Origin: Polynucleobacter sp. 15G-AUS-farblos
GTDB lineage: Bacteria; Pseudomonadota; Gammaproteobacteria; Burkholderiales; Burkholderiaceae
Length of the DNA stretch: 64,000 bases
Reading direction: 5' to 3'
NCBI RefSeq assembly: GCF_018882445.1
Contig: NZ_JACVOM010000001.1
Location: 310,001 to 374,000, forward strand
The notes beneath the pieces are model-generated. The model saw only the letters and a list, made by a program, of their open reading frames with translations. It had not been told where the DNA came from and searched no databases. The position numbers and the translations under genes are program-made. Of the stretch, positions 36,506 through 46,168 are shown piece after piece (within the stretch, counting starts at the first letter, position 1; each line of letters begins with the position of its first letter).

Positions 36506-37483
36506 TTAATCAACCGTAATATTCGATTGCGCAATCAGCTTGCGCCATCTCTCAATTTCCGATTTGATGAACTGTGCAAACTGATCTGCAGTTCCCGGCA
36601 TGGGATCTGCACCTTGCGCAATGAGCTTGTCCTTAAATTTAGGGTCAGCCAAAACGAGTTGCAATTCCTTATTTAAGCGAGTACGAATATTCTCAGGCAA
36701 ATTAGCTGGGGCCACTAGACCATACCAAGTAGCCATGTCATATCCCGGTAAACCCGATTCTGCAATCGTTGGCACGCTTGGGGCGGCGGCAGATCGCTTG
36801 GCTGTTGTTACCCCAAGCCCGCGAAGATTTCCTGCCTTGACTTGCGGCCAACCACTTGGCAAGTTGGGAAAGCTCATATCAACCTGCCCTGAGATCACAT
36901 CAGGCATAGCGCTTCCTGTTCCCTTGTAAGGAATATGAACCATATCGATCTTAGCCATTTTCTCAAACAAGACGGCTGAAAGATGTACTGAAGTACCGCT
37001 ACCACTTGAAGCAAAAGTAAGCTTTCCTGGATTTGCTCTGCCTGCCGCGATTACCTCTCCAACAGTCTTATAGGGCGAATTCATGGGGACAACTAATATA
37101 TTTGGAGCGGAAAATACACTTCCAATAGCAGTAAAGTCTTTTACCGGGTCATAAGGTAAGTTTTTATATAAAGAAACATTGACTGCGTGACCAATAGATG
37201 GGAAATAAAGAACATAACCATCGCCTGGAGCGCGCGCAACAAATTCAGCGGCGATATTACCGTTAGCACCCGCCTTGTTCTCCACCACTACTGGCTGACC
37301 CAAGCGTGTTGACAATCCTTCTGCCAAGGCACGCCCTACTGTATCTGCTGCACCACCAGGTGAGAATCCCACAATAAGGCGAATAGGTTTAGTGGGATAG
37401 TTGCTAACAGGATCAGCGGCAAACGATGAAGTAAAGCCAAAGCCAAGCGTAGACATCACTACGCAATAAAAGAATTTTTTCAT
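36506..37483 (-). CDS. Tripartite tricarboxylate transporter receptor (Bug/TctC family), third copy
   Basis: 325-residue periplasmic binding protein with a signal peptide (MKKFFYCVVMSTLGFGFTSS, cleaved near SFA before ADPVSNYPTKPI). YPTKPIRLIVGFSPGGAADTVGRALAEGL is the family start. It has no TctA/TctB neighbours. It lies between the CoA-transferase B gene (four-base overlap) and the thiolase-like gene, so it probably captures the acid that is activated by that transferase. Confidence 0.9.
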   Translation of the reverse strand: MKKFFYCVVMSTLGFGFTSSFAADPVSNYPTKPIRLIVGFSPGGAADTVGRALAEGLSTRLGQPVVVENKAGANGNIAAEFVARAPGDGYVLYFPSIGHAVNVSLYKNLPYDPVKDFTAIGSVFSAPNILVVPMNSPYKTVGEVIAAGRANPGKLTFASSGSGTSVHLSAVLFEKMAKIDMVHIPYKGTGSAMPDVISGQVDMSFPNLPSGWPQVKAGNLRGLGVTTAKRSAAAPSVPTIAESGLPGYDMATWYGLVAPANLPENIRTRLNKELQLVLADPKFKDKLIAQGADPMPGTADQFAQFIKSEIERWRKLIAQSNITVD

Positions 37484-38145
37484 TTCTTCTCCAATCTCTT
37501 CAAGGGCACACCACTGAGTTCCTGCAGCTCTTCAAAACTCAAGCCATCTACCCAGTCAATTGCAAGCAATCCTTCAGGGGTTACAGCAATTGTTGCTAAA
37601 TCAGTGTAGATGCAATCAACCGCCGCCAATGCAGTCAGCGGATAGGTGCATTCCTTCACTAACTTCGACTCACCAGATTTTGTGAGGTGCTCCATCATCA
37701 CAAAGAGCTTCTTAGCACCCAGAGCCAAATCCATCGCCCCTCCGACAGCTGGTATTGCCTTTGGATCGCCAGTGCGCCAATTGGCAATATCACCTTTCAC
37801 TGAAACCTGAAATGCGCCCAGCACACAGATATCAATATGACCACCACGAATCATGACAAAAGAGTCTGCGTGATGGCAGAGTGATGCTCCTGGCAGCATG
37901 GTGACAGGCTGCTTACCAGCATTAACCAACTCTTCATCGATTTCATCACCTTGTGCAAGCGGTCCCATTCCCAAAAGACCATTCTCACTGTGTAGCAAAA
38001 TTTCACGATCAGAAGGGAGGTAGTTAGAAATCGTCATCGGCTGACCAATTCCTAAATTGACATGTGCACCATCTGGAATATCTTGAACAATGCGCTTCGC
38101 AATATCGGCAGTACTACGCTTTTTCACATTAGAGAGATCAATCAT
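37480..38145 (-). CDS. 3-oxoacid CoA-transferase subunit B
   Basis: 221-residue beta subunit of a class I CoA-transferase (ScoB/PcaJ/AtoA-like). The catalytic Glu is in LLHSENGLLGMGP (about residue 55), which forms the glutamyl-CoA intermediate. HVNLGIGQPMTISNYLPSDREI is the family start. It overlaps subunit A and the tctC gene by four bases each. The actual acid could be acetoacetate or 3-oxoadipate, or the product of the neighbouring pathway; it cannot be read from motifs. Confidence 0.92.
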   Translation of the reverse strand: MIDLSNVKKRSTADIAKRIVQDIPDGAHVNLGIGQPMTISNYLPSDREILLHSENGLLGMGPLAQGDEIDEELVNAGKQPVTMLPGASLCHHADSFVMIRGGHIDICVLGAFQVSVKGDIANWRTGDPKAIPAVGGAMDLALGAKKLFVMMEHLTKSGESKLVKECTYPLTALAAVDCIYTDLATIAVTPEGLLAIDWVDGLSFEELQELSGVPLKRLEKK

Positions 38146-38813
38146 GATTTACCTCCAGCTAGCACCACACGCTTCACAAAAATTCCGGGCGTAACAACTA
38201 CCTCAGGATCTAATTCCCCGAGCTCAACAACCTGATTCACTTGAGCAATCGTGCAACGAGCAGCGGTCGCCATGATAGGGCCAAAGTTTCTGCCTGTACC
38301 GTGATAAGTAAGATTTCCCCAGCGATCACCCTTGTCGGCCTTGATCAGGGCATAGTCTGCTTTAATTGCTTTTTCGAAAATGTGATTGACGCCATCAATG
38401 ACGCGGGTGTCTTTGTCTTTAGCAAGCTCAGTTCCAAATCCGGTTGGGGTATAGAAACCCCCAATACCAGCACCTCCAGCACGAATACGCTCAGCTAGAG
38501 TACCTTGTGGCACCAACTCTAATTCAATCTTTCCCGCGCGGTAGAGATCATCAAAGGCACCAGATTCTGGTTGCCTAGGAAAAGAACACACCATCCTCTT
38601 TACACGACCGGCGCCAATTAGCTTTGCAATACCTACACCTTGATTACCTGCATTGTTGCTAACCAAGGTGAGCTCTTTGGCTCCCTGTTCAAGCAAGGCA
38701 TCTAATAAATAAATTGGCAGGCCAGCACCACCAAATCCTGAAATTAAAATGGTAGAACCATCGGCAACATCTTGCAAAGCTTCAGTCACACTGGAGCTAA
38801 TTTTCTGAATCAC
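38142..38813 (-). CDS. 3-oxoacid CoA-transferase subunit A
   Basis: 223-residue alpha subunit (ScoA/PcaI/AtoD-like) with the glycine-rich CoA loop ILISGFGGAGLPIYLLDAL and GAGIGGFYTPTGFGTELA. The start is GTG 38813. It is the first gene of the unit CoA-transferase A - B - TctC - thiolase-like - DUF35. The gap of 80 bp before it contains no clear operator. Confidence 0.92.
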   Translation of the reverse strand: MIQKISSSVTEALQDVADGSTILISGFGGAGLPIYLLDALLEQGAKELTLVSNNAGNQGVGIAKLIGAGRVKRMVCSFPRQPESGAFDDLYRAGKIELELVPQGTLAERIRAGGAGIGGFYTPTGFGTELAKDKDTRVIDGVNHIFEKAIKADYALIKADKGDRWGNLTYHGTGRNFGPIMATAARCTIAQVNQVVELGELDPEVVVTPGIFVKRVVLAGGKS

Positions 38814-38893
38814 TACGCGTCTCCGTCTTTTGTAAACTTTTTATTATGGGCACTACACGTGGGCTTTTGCTCACTAGCTCTAATTTAATGCAA

Positions 38894-39622
38894 TTACAGT
38901 AAAGATCTGATTTTCTTCGCAAAATCAAGCGCGGATGCCCCGTCTCCATGGATACATAGCGTATCAGCCTGAACTTTAACGATGCTTCCATCAAGCGCCT
39001 GTACCTCACCCTCATTTGCCATCCGCAATGCCTGGGCTACTGCCTCACCCTCATCCTCTATCAAGGCATTGGCCTGACTCCGAGGGGCAAGATAGCCCTC
39101 GGGGGTATATCGGCGATCTGCAAACACCTCCTGCCAAATGGGTACATTCAACTCTTGGGCTGCCTGCACAACACAGCTTGAAGCCAATCCATACAGAATC
39201 ACTCCATTACCCAAATCCTTAACAGCCTGCGCAATCGCGCGCGCTAATTTGAGATCTTTAGCGGCTTGGTTATACAGCGCTCCATGAGGTTTCACATGGT
39301 GTAACTTGCCGCCTTGAGTTTGGATGAAAGCCTGTAAAGCCCCTGTTTGATACAGAACATAGTTATAGGCATCATTAGGCGTAATCGCCATTTCTCGTCT
39401 GCCAAATCCAAGTAAATCAGGAAGACTAGGATGTGAGCCAATCAACACATTTTTTTTGATAGCGGCTGCAACAAGATTTTTCATTCGCTCTGGATCGCCA
39501 GCATGCCAAGCACAGGCAATATTAGTTGAGTCGACATAATCTAGGAGCGCAAAATCATCGCCCATCTCCCAGACACCAAATCCCTCGCCCATATCACTAT
39601 TGAGATCAATTTTTCTTTTCAT
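38894..39622 (-). CDS. pxpA: 5-oxoprolinase subunit A (LamB/YcsF family)
   Basis: 242-residue PxpA. The N-terminal DLNSDMGEGFGVWEMGDD and SHPSLPDLLGFGRREM, then HVKPHGALYN, are the conserved blocks. With PxpB and PxpC it cleaves 5-oxoproline to glutamate using ATP. It overlaps the PxpBC fusion gene by four bases. Confidence 0.94.
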   Translation of the reverse strand: MKRKIDLNSDMGEGFGVWEMGDDFALLDYVDSTNIACAWHAGDPERMKNLVAAAIKKNVLIGSHPSLPDLLGFGRREMAITPNDAYNYVLYQTGALQAFIQTQGGKLHHVKPHGALYNQAAKDLKLARAIAQAVKDLGNGVILYGLASSCVVQAAQELNVPIWQEVFADRRYTPEGYLAPRSQANALIEDEGEAVAQALRMANEGEVQALDGSIVKVQADTLCIHGDGASALDFAKKIRSLL

Positions 39623-41382
39623 GATTTATTTAAAAGAATCGCTTCTAAATTATCCAAAGTTTTCTTCTGCTCCGTGAAATACATCGCATTCATTTGATCG
39701 GCTTCTTCTAGTGTAATAGGAGCCAATTGAATTTTGCTTCCAGGCCTCAATTGCGCCAAGGTTGACCACTCAGAGCTAATAATTTCAAGCAAACGAGGAT
39801 ACCCGCCGGTAGTTTGATGCTCAGCCAACATAATAATAGGCTGACCTGATGGTGGCAATTGAATGGTTCCAAACCAGATCCCTTGCGATGCAATACCTGT
39901 AATCGGCTTAGCAATTTTAAAGTCGCTATCCAAGCGCATCCCCATTCGATTACTTTGAGAGGAGACCGTCCAAATCGTTTTGGATAATAAGGTCTGTTCT
40001 TCCGAGCTCAATAAACTAAAGTGAATGCTTGGCAGCGCTTTAATGATCTGAACCGCTTTTCCTAGGCTAGCTGGAGATGCAATTGACCACTTTGGAAAAT
40101 CGGATGCTGTACTACGCAACTTTTTAAATAGTGGTTTTTCTTCGGCTAAATTAGCTTGAGGTAAATAGAGGACATCACCTTTTTGTAATGCCTTATCCCC
40201 AATGTCAGCACTTAAATGGGATCCTCGACCACCTAAAATAAATTCACTCTCAATACCGCCACTTACCGCCAAGAAAACACGGTAACCCTGAGTCATTGCA
40301 CCAAAACTGAGTGTTTGACCTTTACGGATATGAACTGGACGATTGCCTGGAACGGCTTTGCCTTCAACTGCACCTGAGCATTGTGCACCCACCCAAGCTA
40401 CCCAAGTATCTGCCTGGAATAAGAGCTTGGGCCCTACCCCTGTTATCTCAAGCCCTGCTGCATCCACTGGATTACCCAGTAATGCATTTGCAAGACGGGG
40501 GCTCTCTTGATCTACTGGACCACCTGCGCTAAGCGCTAAATGCGCAAAGCCATAGCGAGGTAATCCCTGTATTGTCGTGAGCAAACCGGGACTGATGACT
40601 TCAATTGTGTTTTCATTGGAAGCATGTGACTGCTTCTTTACTTGGGTCTTTGCTTCTGCTTCAGCGCTAAGCTTTTTAAATTCTTCGATGTCAATCTCAA
40701 CAAACTCGAGACGATCTCCCGGAGTTAATAAACTTGGTCTCGTGCTGCGAGGATCAAAAAGGATGTCTGGAGTTCTCCCAATGACATTCCAGCCACCAGG
40801 TGTAGGCTTTGGATAAATACCTGTTTGTAATTCAGCAATTGCAACAGAACCCTTGGGAACCGCAGTTCGAGGTGTTTCAAGACGTGGCAGCTTTAAGCTA
40901 GGATCTAAACCACTACAGTACGCAAATCCCGGCATAAAGCCCAGAATGTCGACGCGCGTTTCAGAATCTTTGTGCCGCTGAATAAACTCTCGCAATGGAA
41001 GCTTGCATTTTTCAGCGCTGGCTATTAAATCAGGTGCTATCTCCGGGTCGTAACAAACGCGCACACGATGAACCGTGTCATTAGCCAGATCTGTTTTTTT
41101 ATTCTTCTGGATAGTAACAAGCAATTCTTCAAGCAAGGTTCGCGCTGCAGCGCGAGTTTGCGCATATTGAGTATCTTCAAAATTTAAGGAAATCAACAGC
41201 GTATCGATGCCCGGAATGGCGTCCCTGAGCCACACGGGCGGATCAGAATAGAGCAATGCACATAATTGATGTATGCGAGTTAGAGGGTCAACTTCCCCTC
41301 TAAAGTCCACCATTAATGCAGCATCGCCCAGATCCAGGATGCGAATCTTTTCAGCAACTTTCCTAGATCCTTTTAACTGCAT
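39619..41382 (-). CDS. 5-oxoprolinase subunits B and C fused (PxpBC)
   Basis: 587-residue fusion. Residues about 13-240 are PxpB-like (allophanate hydrolase subunit 1, KipI): DLGDAALMVDF, HRVRVCYDPEIAPDL and YPKPTPGGWNVIGRT. A charged, poorly conserved linker (about 240-265, rich in Glu/Lys/Gln) joins it to a PxpC-like domain (KipA, subunit 2) with IEVISPGLLTTIQGLPRYGF, RMGMRLDSD and TTGGYPRLLEI. In most bacteria these are two proteins. It lies six bp after the TRAP transporter large permease gene and is coupled to pxpA. Confidence 0.93.
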   Translation of the reverse strand: MQLKGSRKVAEKIRILDLGDAALMVDFRGEVDPLTRIHQLCALLYSDPPVWLRDAIPGIDTLLISLNFEDTQYAQTRAAARTLLEELLVTIQKNKKTDLANDTVHRVRVCYDPEIAPDLIASAEKCKLPLREFIQRHKDSETRVDILGFMPGFAYCSGLDPSLKLPRLETPRTAVPKGSVAIAELQTGIYPKPTPGGWNVIGRTPDILFDPRSTRPSLLTPGDRLEFVEIDIEEFKKLSAEAEAKTQVKKQSHASNENTIEVISPGLLTTIQGLPRYGFAHLALSAGGPVDQESPRLANALLGNPVDAAGLEITGVGPKLLFQADTWVAWVGAQCSGAVEGKAVPGNRPVHIRKGQTLSFGAMTQGYRVFLAVSGGIESEFILGGRGSHLSADIGDKALQKGDVLYLPQANLAEEKPLFKKLRSTASDFPKWSIASPASLGKAVQIIKALPSIHFSLLSSEEQTLLSKTIWTVSSQSNRMGMRLDSDFKIAKPITGIASQGIWFGTIQLPPSGQPIIMLAEHQTTGGYPRLLEIISSEWSTLAQLRPGSKIQLAPITLEEADQMNAMYFTEQKKTLDNLEAILLNKS

Positions 41383-41387
41383 TGATC

Positions 41388-42698
41388 TTATTTAATTTCT
41401 TTTTGCATGAACTGGTCAGGTAGCCAAGTTACTAACTCAGGCCAAATTGTGATCATAGCAACGGCTACAACCATCATAGCGAAAAATGGTAACGAAACCT
41501 TCGCAATATAGTTGCTATCTTTGCCTGTCATACTCTGCAGAACAAATAGATTAAAGCCAACCGGCGGTGTTACCTCGGCGATTTCCACCAAGAGCACAAT
41601 AAAAATACCGAACCAAACAAGATCAAATCCAGCCTGTTGCACCATAGGCAATACTGTGACTGTTGTTAAGGCAATCATGGATATGCCATCCAAGGCCGTA
41701 CCAAGCAAAATATAAATTATGGTGAGAACAAAAATGAGTGCCCATGGGGATAAATGCATTGCTTGCACCCACTCCGCTAGACCTCTTGGAATGCCGGTAT
41801 AACTCATCACAATGGATAAGAATGATGTGGCACCCAATACAAACATAATCATCGCCGTAAGACGAGTAGCCGATAACAAACTCTGCCAAAAATTGGTCCA
41901 CGATAAGTTACGGCCAGCAGCTGCCAAGATTAATGAGCCCACTACTCCATATGCCGCAGCTTCGGTAGCAGTTGAGTAACCAGCCAACATAAGCCAAGCA
42001 ATGAAAATAATTAAAGCGGTGCAAGGCATTAACTGCCCAATGGAATACAGGCGTTGTCGTATGGAGTATTTTTCTGCTGGAGGTGTTTTATCTGGGTTCA
42101 TTAGAGCCCATACAATGATGTAGCCCGAAAATAAGCCCATCAATATTGCAGCAGGAATAAATCCAGCCAAGAAAATACGAATGATCGATTGGTCAGCAGC
42201 TACTGCATAGACCACCATCGTGATTGAAGGTGGTATCAAAATTCCCAAAGTACCGGCGCATGAAAGAGATCCGAGCGTAATTTTTTCATCGTAACCACGC
42301 TTGGTCAGCTCTGGTAACGCAGATTTAGCAATCGTGGCACAAGTAGCAGCCGAAGAACCAGAGACGGAACCAAAAATACCGCAACCTAAAATATTGACGT
42401 GCATTAATCTACCAGGAAGCCAATTTAACCAGGGCGATAAACCAGTAAACATTTGCTCTGATAGCTTTGTTCTAAAGAGAATCTCCCCCATCCAAACAAA
42501 TAGAGGTAGTGATGCCAAGGTGTAGGAGGAACTAGAGTTCCACCAAACATTGGCCAAGTTCATCATCGTATCTTTATCAGAAAAGAATGCCAGACCAAAC
42601 CAAGCGGTGATGGCTACCCCAGCAGGAATCCAGATGCCTATTAAAAGCAAAAAGGCCATAAGGGCAAACAATATGAGCGCAATAACAGTAATGCTCAT
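41388..42698 (-). CDS. dctM: TRAP transporter large permease (DctM)
   Basis: 436-residue membrane protein with about 12-13 helices, DctM-type. Conserved segments include ASLPLFVWMGEILFRT, GCGIFGSVSGSSAATCATI and LGILIPPSITMVVYAVA, the latter two forming the central Na+/solute region. It overlaps dctQ by four bases. The linked PxpABC genes make 5-oxoproline or a related lactam/carboxylate a plausible substrate (inference). Confidence 0.93.
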   Translation of the reverse strand: MSITVIALILFALMAFLLLIGIWIPAGVAITAWFGLAFFSDKDTMMNLANVWWNSSSSYTLASLPLFVWMGEILFRTKLSEQMFTGLSPWLNWLPGRLMHVNILGCGIFGSVSGSSAATCATIAKSALPELTKRGYDEKITLGSLSCAGTLGILIPPSITMVVYAVAADQSIIRIFLAGFIPAAILMGLFSGYIIVWALMNPDKTPPAEKYSIRQRLYSIGQLMPCTALIIFIAWLMLAGYSTATEAAAYGVVGSLILAAAGRNLSWTNFWQSLLSATRLTAMIMFVLGATSFLSIVMSYTGIPRGLAEWVQAMHLSPWALIFVLTIIYILLGTALDGISMIALTTVTVLPMVQQAGFDLVWFGIFIVLLVEIAEVTPPVGFNLFVLQSMTGKDSNYIAKVSLPFFAMMVVAVAMITIWPELVTWLPDQFMQKEIK

Positions 42699-43249
42699 AA
42701 AGTTTCTCCAAAGTCACCTGCAGACAAGCGCTCTTCAGCCATTTGCTGATAGCGGGGCTTGTCACCCCTAAGAACTCTTGCTAACTCGTCGAGCACGGAC
42801 AAGAAAAATATGAAACAGCCAATAGCGGCAAAAATTTGTGGGATCCACAAAGGCACAATAATTTGCCCTTGGGATACATCATTAAAGTCCCAACTCTGAA
42901 ATACGAATAAGGAAAAAGCAGATAGGGCAAATAAACAAAAGATAGACATCACTGTCAAACTCGTGATTTCAAGACGCTGCTTCCACTTTGGGCTTAGGGT
43001 GCCCAAAAAGATTTCTACCCGCACAATACCGCCATGCTGAAAAGTCTGCGCCAGAATTAAAAAGGCTGCCGCGGCACAAAGCCAGGCGATCAAATCATCG
43101 GCACCACGTAAGTTAATACCAAACTCTCGCGATAAGGACATTGACACCATCAAGATGCAAATACTAAGAATACATAAGGCCGCCAATGCGGCGGCCCCTT
43201 GTATCAGACCATCTAAGAGACGGCCATAAAAACTTCGTGAAGCATGCAT
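42695..43249 (-). CDS. dctQ: TRAP transporter small permease (DctQ)
   Basis: 184-residue four-helix membrane protein. The start is near MHASRSFYGRLLDGLIQGAAAL, and ADDLIAWLCAAAAFLILAQTFQHGGIVRVEIF is the characteristic second-helix block. It pairs with DctM and DctP to form a TRAP importer. It begins five bp after dctP. Confidence 0.9.
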   Translation of the reverse strand: MHASRSFYGRLLDGLIQGAAALAALCILSICILMVSMSLSREFGINLRGADDLIAWLCAAAAFLILAQTFQHGGIVRVEIFLGTLSPKWKQRLEITSLTVMSIFCLFALSAFSLFVFQSWDFNDVSQGQIIVPLWIPQIFAAIGCFIFFLSVLDELARVLRGDKPRYQQMAEERLSAGDFGETL

Positions 43250-43254
43250 AAATT

Positions 43255-44238
43255 TTATTTCTTAAATTCTTCGATGATTTTTTGACCTTCATCACCAGCA
43301 GAACGAATCCACTCAGCAACCATGATTCGACCAACTCTATCTAAATCATTTTTCAACTGTGGGGATGGTTTCGCAACGATCATCCCATTTTTTGCCAAAG
43401 TCTCGTTATAGATCTTGGTCTTCTCTTCAGAAACACGTGTACCGCGCTTCTCTGCTTCAGCACAAGCCTTCAATAATGCCGCTTGTGTTGGCTTATCCAA
43501 AGCATCAAACGCTTTTTGGTTCACCATCAAAATATTTTTTGGTAACCAGGCATCTACTTCGTAGTAATACTTCAAGCTTTCCCAAACCTTGATATCCACG
43601 CCAGTAGCACCAGAAGTCATCATGGAATTAATTGTGCCCGTCGCCATCGCTTGCGCTAAGTCGGCAACTTGAACTGTGACAGGCTGGGCACCCACCAATT
43701 CAGCGATCTTTGAAGTTGCTGGGTTATAGGCTCTCCATTTAAGACCCTTCATATCAGCGCCTGATGTGATTGGATTCTTGGAATACAAACCCTGTGGAGG
43801 CCAAGGAACTGCGTAGACTACTTTCAAGCCCTGCTTTTGCAGAGCTGCTTCAGTAGCCCCTTTGGAGAGCTTCCAAAGTTTTGCTGACTCTTTATAGCTA
43901 GTAGCTAAGAATGGAATGGAATCTACACCAAAAATAGGGTTTTCATTAGCCAATACGGAGATTAATACCTCTCCCATTTGTGCTTGACCTGTTTGAACAC
44001 CGCGCTTAATACCATTAGCCGGGAACAATGAGCCATTAGGATGAACAACGATCTTGAGTTTGCCGTCAGTGGCCTTCTCTACATCCGCAGCCAACTGCTG
44101 AAGATTTTCGGTGTGGAAATTGCTTACTGGATAGGCGCTGGCCAAGTCCCATTTAGTTTGTGCGTGTGCACCCATGGCAAACATGCCCAATAAAGGAACA
44201 ATCCAATATCTCAATTTTCTATATAAACAATCGTTCAT
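43255..44238 (-). CDS. dctP: TRAP transporter periplasmic receptor (DctP)
   Basis: 327-residue binding protein with a signal peptide (cleavage near AHA before QTKWDLASAY). The family Arg that grips carboxylates is probably in KGLKWRAYNPATSKIAEL. The start has an AGGAGAC ribosome site a few bases upstream. It is first in the dctP-dctQ-dctM-pxpBC-pxpA unit. Its ligand is inferred to be oxoproline-like. Confidence 0.9.
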   Translation of the reverse strand: MNDCLYRKLRYWIVPLLGMFAMGAHAQTKWDLASAYPVSNFHTENLQQLAADVEKATDGKLKIVVHPNGSLFPANGIKRGVQTGQAQMGEVLISVLANENPIFGVDSIPFLATSYKESAKLWKLSKGATEAALQKQGLKVVYAVPWPPQGLYSKNPITSGADMKGLKWRAYNPATSKIAELVGAQPVTVQVADLAQAMATGTINSMMTSGATGVDIKVWESLKYYYEVDAWLPKNILMVNQKAFDALDKPTQAALLKACAEAEKRGTRVSEEKTKIYNETLAKNGMIVAKPSPQLKNDLDRVGRIMVAEWIRSAGDEGQKIIEEFKK

Positions 44239-44315
44239 GCTGTCTCCTAGAGAATATTTGTAAAAAAATATCTGAAACTTTTATGTATCAATTTTGTGAA
44301 TCAATTTACTTAATA

Positions 44316-44753
44316 CTAATACAACTTAGAAATGAGGCTGCGAATGGTATCTGGAAGCTCAAGTGCGGCTTGGCATCTTGCAGCCAAGATGGTGGCCGAG
44401 GTCTCTCTCATCCTTGCGGACCAAACAGAGCCAGGATAGAAGGCATCATCAGCAAAGCGGGGAATCACATGCCAATGGATATGGGGAGTCATATTACCCA
44501 GCGCCGCTAGATTCACTTTGCTTGGCTTCATGATATGTCGGACCGCCTCCTCCACCACAAAGACTAAGCTCATTAAGTGCTCTCGCTCGCCATAACTGAG
44601 ATCAGTCATCTCTACCGTGTGATCATTCCAGATCACCCTGCAAAAGCCAGGCAAGTCCAAGTCCTTGACCATGATCACTCGACAATCATCGCCACGCCAG
44701 ATTAATTGACCTTCTTCAGGCTTTAGATCGGCACAAAGGACACAATTCTTCAT
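44316..44753 (-). CDS. HIT family nucleotide hydrolase
   Basis: 145-residue histidine-triad protein. The triad is HIHWHVIPR near residue 93, preceded by FCRVIWNDHTVEM. A Cys-x2-Cys (CVLCADL) lies at the N-terminus. Such proteins hydrolyse AMP-linked dinucleotides or phosphoramidates. It is followed by 77 bp to the dctP start and could be read through into that unit. Confidence 0.9.
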   Translation of the reverse strand: MKNCVLCADLKPEEGQLIWRGDDCRVIMVKDLDLPGFCRVIWNDHTVEMTDLSYGEREHLMSLVFVVEEAVRHIMKPSKVNLAALGNMTPHIHWHVIPRFADDAFYPGSVWSARMRETSATILAARCQAALELPDTIRSLISKLY

Positions 44754-44773
44754 GTCAAGAATGTAAACGAAAA

Positions 44774-44812
44774 CGGCACCTAAGTCACCCTTGTGGGGTA
44801 ATTTAGGTGCCG
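44774..44812 (-). terminator. Terminator after isocitrate lyase gene
   Basis: Arms CGGCACCTAA (44774-44783) and TTAGGTGCCG (44803-44812) form a 10-bp stem with an inner ACCC/GGGT pairing. On the minus strand TTTTCGTTT follows. It lies about 60 bp past the aceA stop. Confidence 0.8.
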
Positions 44813-44869
44813 CGGCAGTATTGGCACAGCATTACTGCGCTGCTACTTCAGACTACTTAGGGATTCTCA

Positions 44870-46168
44870 TTAGTGGAACTGCTCTTCTTCAGTAGATCCA
44901 GTCAAAGCAGTTACAGAGGATTTGCCACCTTGAATAACGGTTGTTACATCATCAAAGTAACCTGTACCAACTTCTTGCTGATGTGACACAAAAGTGTAGC
45001 CACGATCACGAGCAGCAAATTCTGGTTCTTGAACTTTCTCGATGTATGCAGTCATACCGCGCTGCATGTAGTCTTGCGCCAAGTCGAACATGTTGTACCA
45101 CATTGAGTGGATACCAGCGAGAGTAATGAATTGATACTTGTAACCCATCGCGCCCAACTCACGTTGGAACTTGGCAATCGTTGCATCATCCAAGTTTTTC
45201 TTCCAGTTAAATGATGGTGAGCAGTTATAAGCCAACATCTTGCCTGGGAATTTCGCACGAATTGCTTCAGCAAACTGACGGGCAAAATCAAGATCAGGTG
45301 TACCTGTTTCACACCAAACCATATCGGCGTACGCAGCATATGCCAAACCGCGAGAGATCGCTTGATCCAAGCCCTTGCGAGTCTTGTAGAAGCCCTCTGG
45401 AGTGCGCTCGCCTGTCAAGAAAGGCTTATCGTTTGCATCGTAATCAGACGTTAGCAAGTCAGCAGCCTCAGCATCGGTGCGAGCAAGGATAATGGTTGGA
45501 ACACCCATCACGTCAGCAGCCAAACGTGCAGAAATCAGTTTTTGAACTGACTCAGCAGTAGGCAACAACACCTTACCGCCTAAGTGACCGCACTTCTTAA
45601 CAGAAGATAACTGGTCTTCAAAGTGAACGCCTGCTGCACCCTGTTTGATCAACGCTTTGCTTAATTCAAATGCGTTCAATACACCACCGAAACCTGCTTC
45701 AGCATCAGCAACGATTGGCGCGAAATACTCGATATAACCTGCGTCACCTTTATTAATACCTTTTGCTGTTTGAATTTCGTCAGCGCGTTGGAATGAGTTG
45801 TTAATACGCTCAACCATTTTAGGAACTGAATCTACTGGATATAGAGATTGATCTGGATACATCGCTGCATAAGAATTGCCATCGGCGGCCACCTGCCAAC
45901 CAGACAAGTAAATTGCTTGCACACCTGCTTTAACTTGTTGCATAGCTTGACCACCAGTCAAAGCACCTAAACAGTTAACGTAAGCTTCGTTGTTTACTAA
46001 TTCCCAAAGACGCTCCGCGCCATGCTTAGCTAAAGTGTGCTCAATCTTGAGTGAACCACGAAGACGCACAACGTCTTCAGCCGTATAACCACGAGTAATA
46101 CCTTTCCAGCGTGGATTGGTATCCCAGTCTTTTTGTAGTGCTGCGATTTCTGCTTTGCGATCTGCCAT
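44870..46168 (-). CDS. aceA: Isocitrate lyase
   Basis: 432-residue glyoxylate-cycle enzyme that cleaves isocitrate into glyoxylate and succinate. The catalytic loop is [34 protein letters not shown] and [18 protein letters not shown] are further signatures. No malate synthase gene lies nearby. The upstream region holds tandem GTCTTAT repeats, so regulation by a dedicated factor is likely. It allows growth on acetate, on fatty acids or on PHB-derived C2 units. Confidence 0.97.
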   Translation of the reverse strand: MADRKAEIAALQKDWDTNPRWKGITRGYTAEDVVRLRGSLKIEHTLAKHGAERLWELVNNEAYVNCLGALTGGQAMQQVKAGVQAIYLSGWQVAADGNSYAAMYPDQSLYPVDSVPKMVERINNSFQRADEIQTAKGINKGDAGYIEYFAPIVADAEAGFGGVLNAFELSKALIKQGAAGVHFEDQLSSVKKCGHLGGKVLLPTAESVQKLISARLAADVMGVPTIILARTDAEAADLLTSDYDANDKPFLTGERTPEGFYKTRKGLDQAISRGLAYAAYADMVWCETGTPDLDFARQFAEAIRAKFPGKMLAYNCSPSFNWKKNLDDATIAKFQRELGAMGYKYQFITLAGIHSMWYNMFDLAQDYMQRGMTAYIEKVQEPEFAARDRGYTFVSHQQEVGTGYFDDVTTVIQGGKSSVTALTGSTEEEQFH

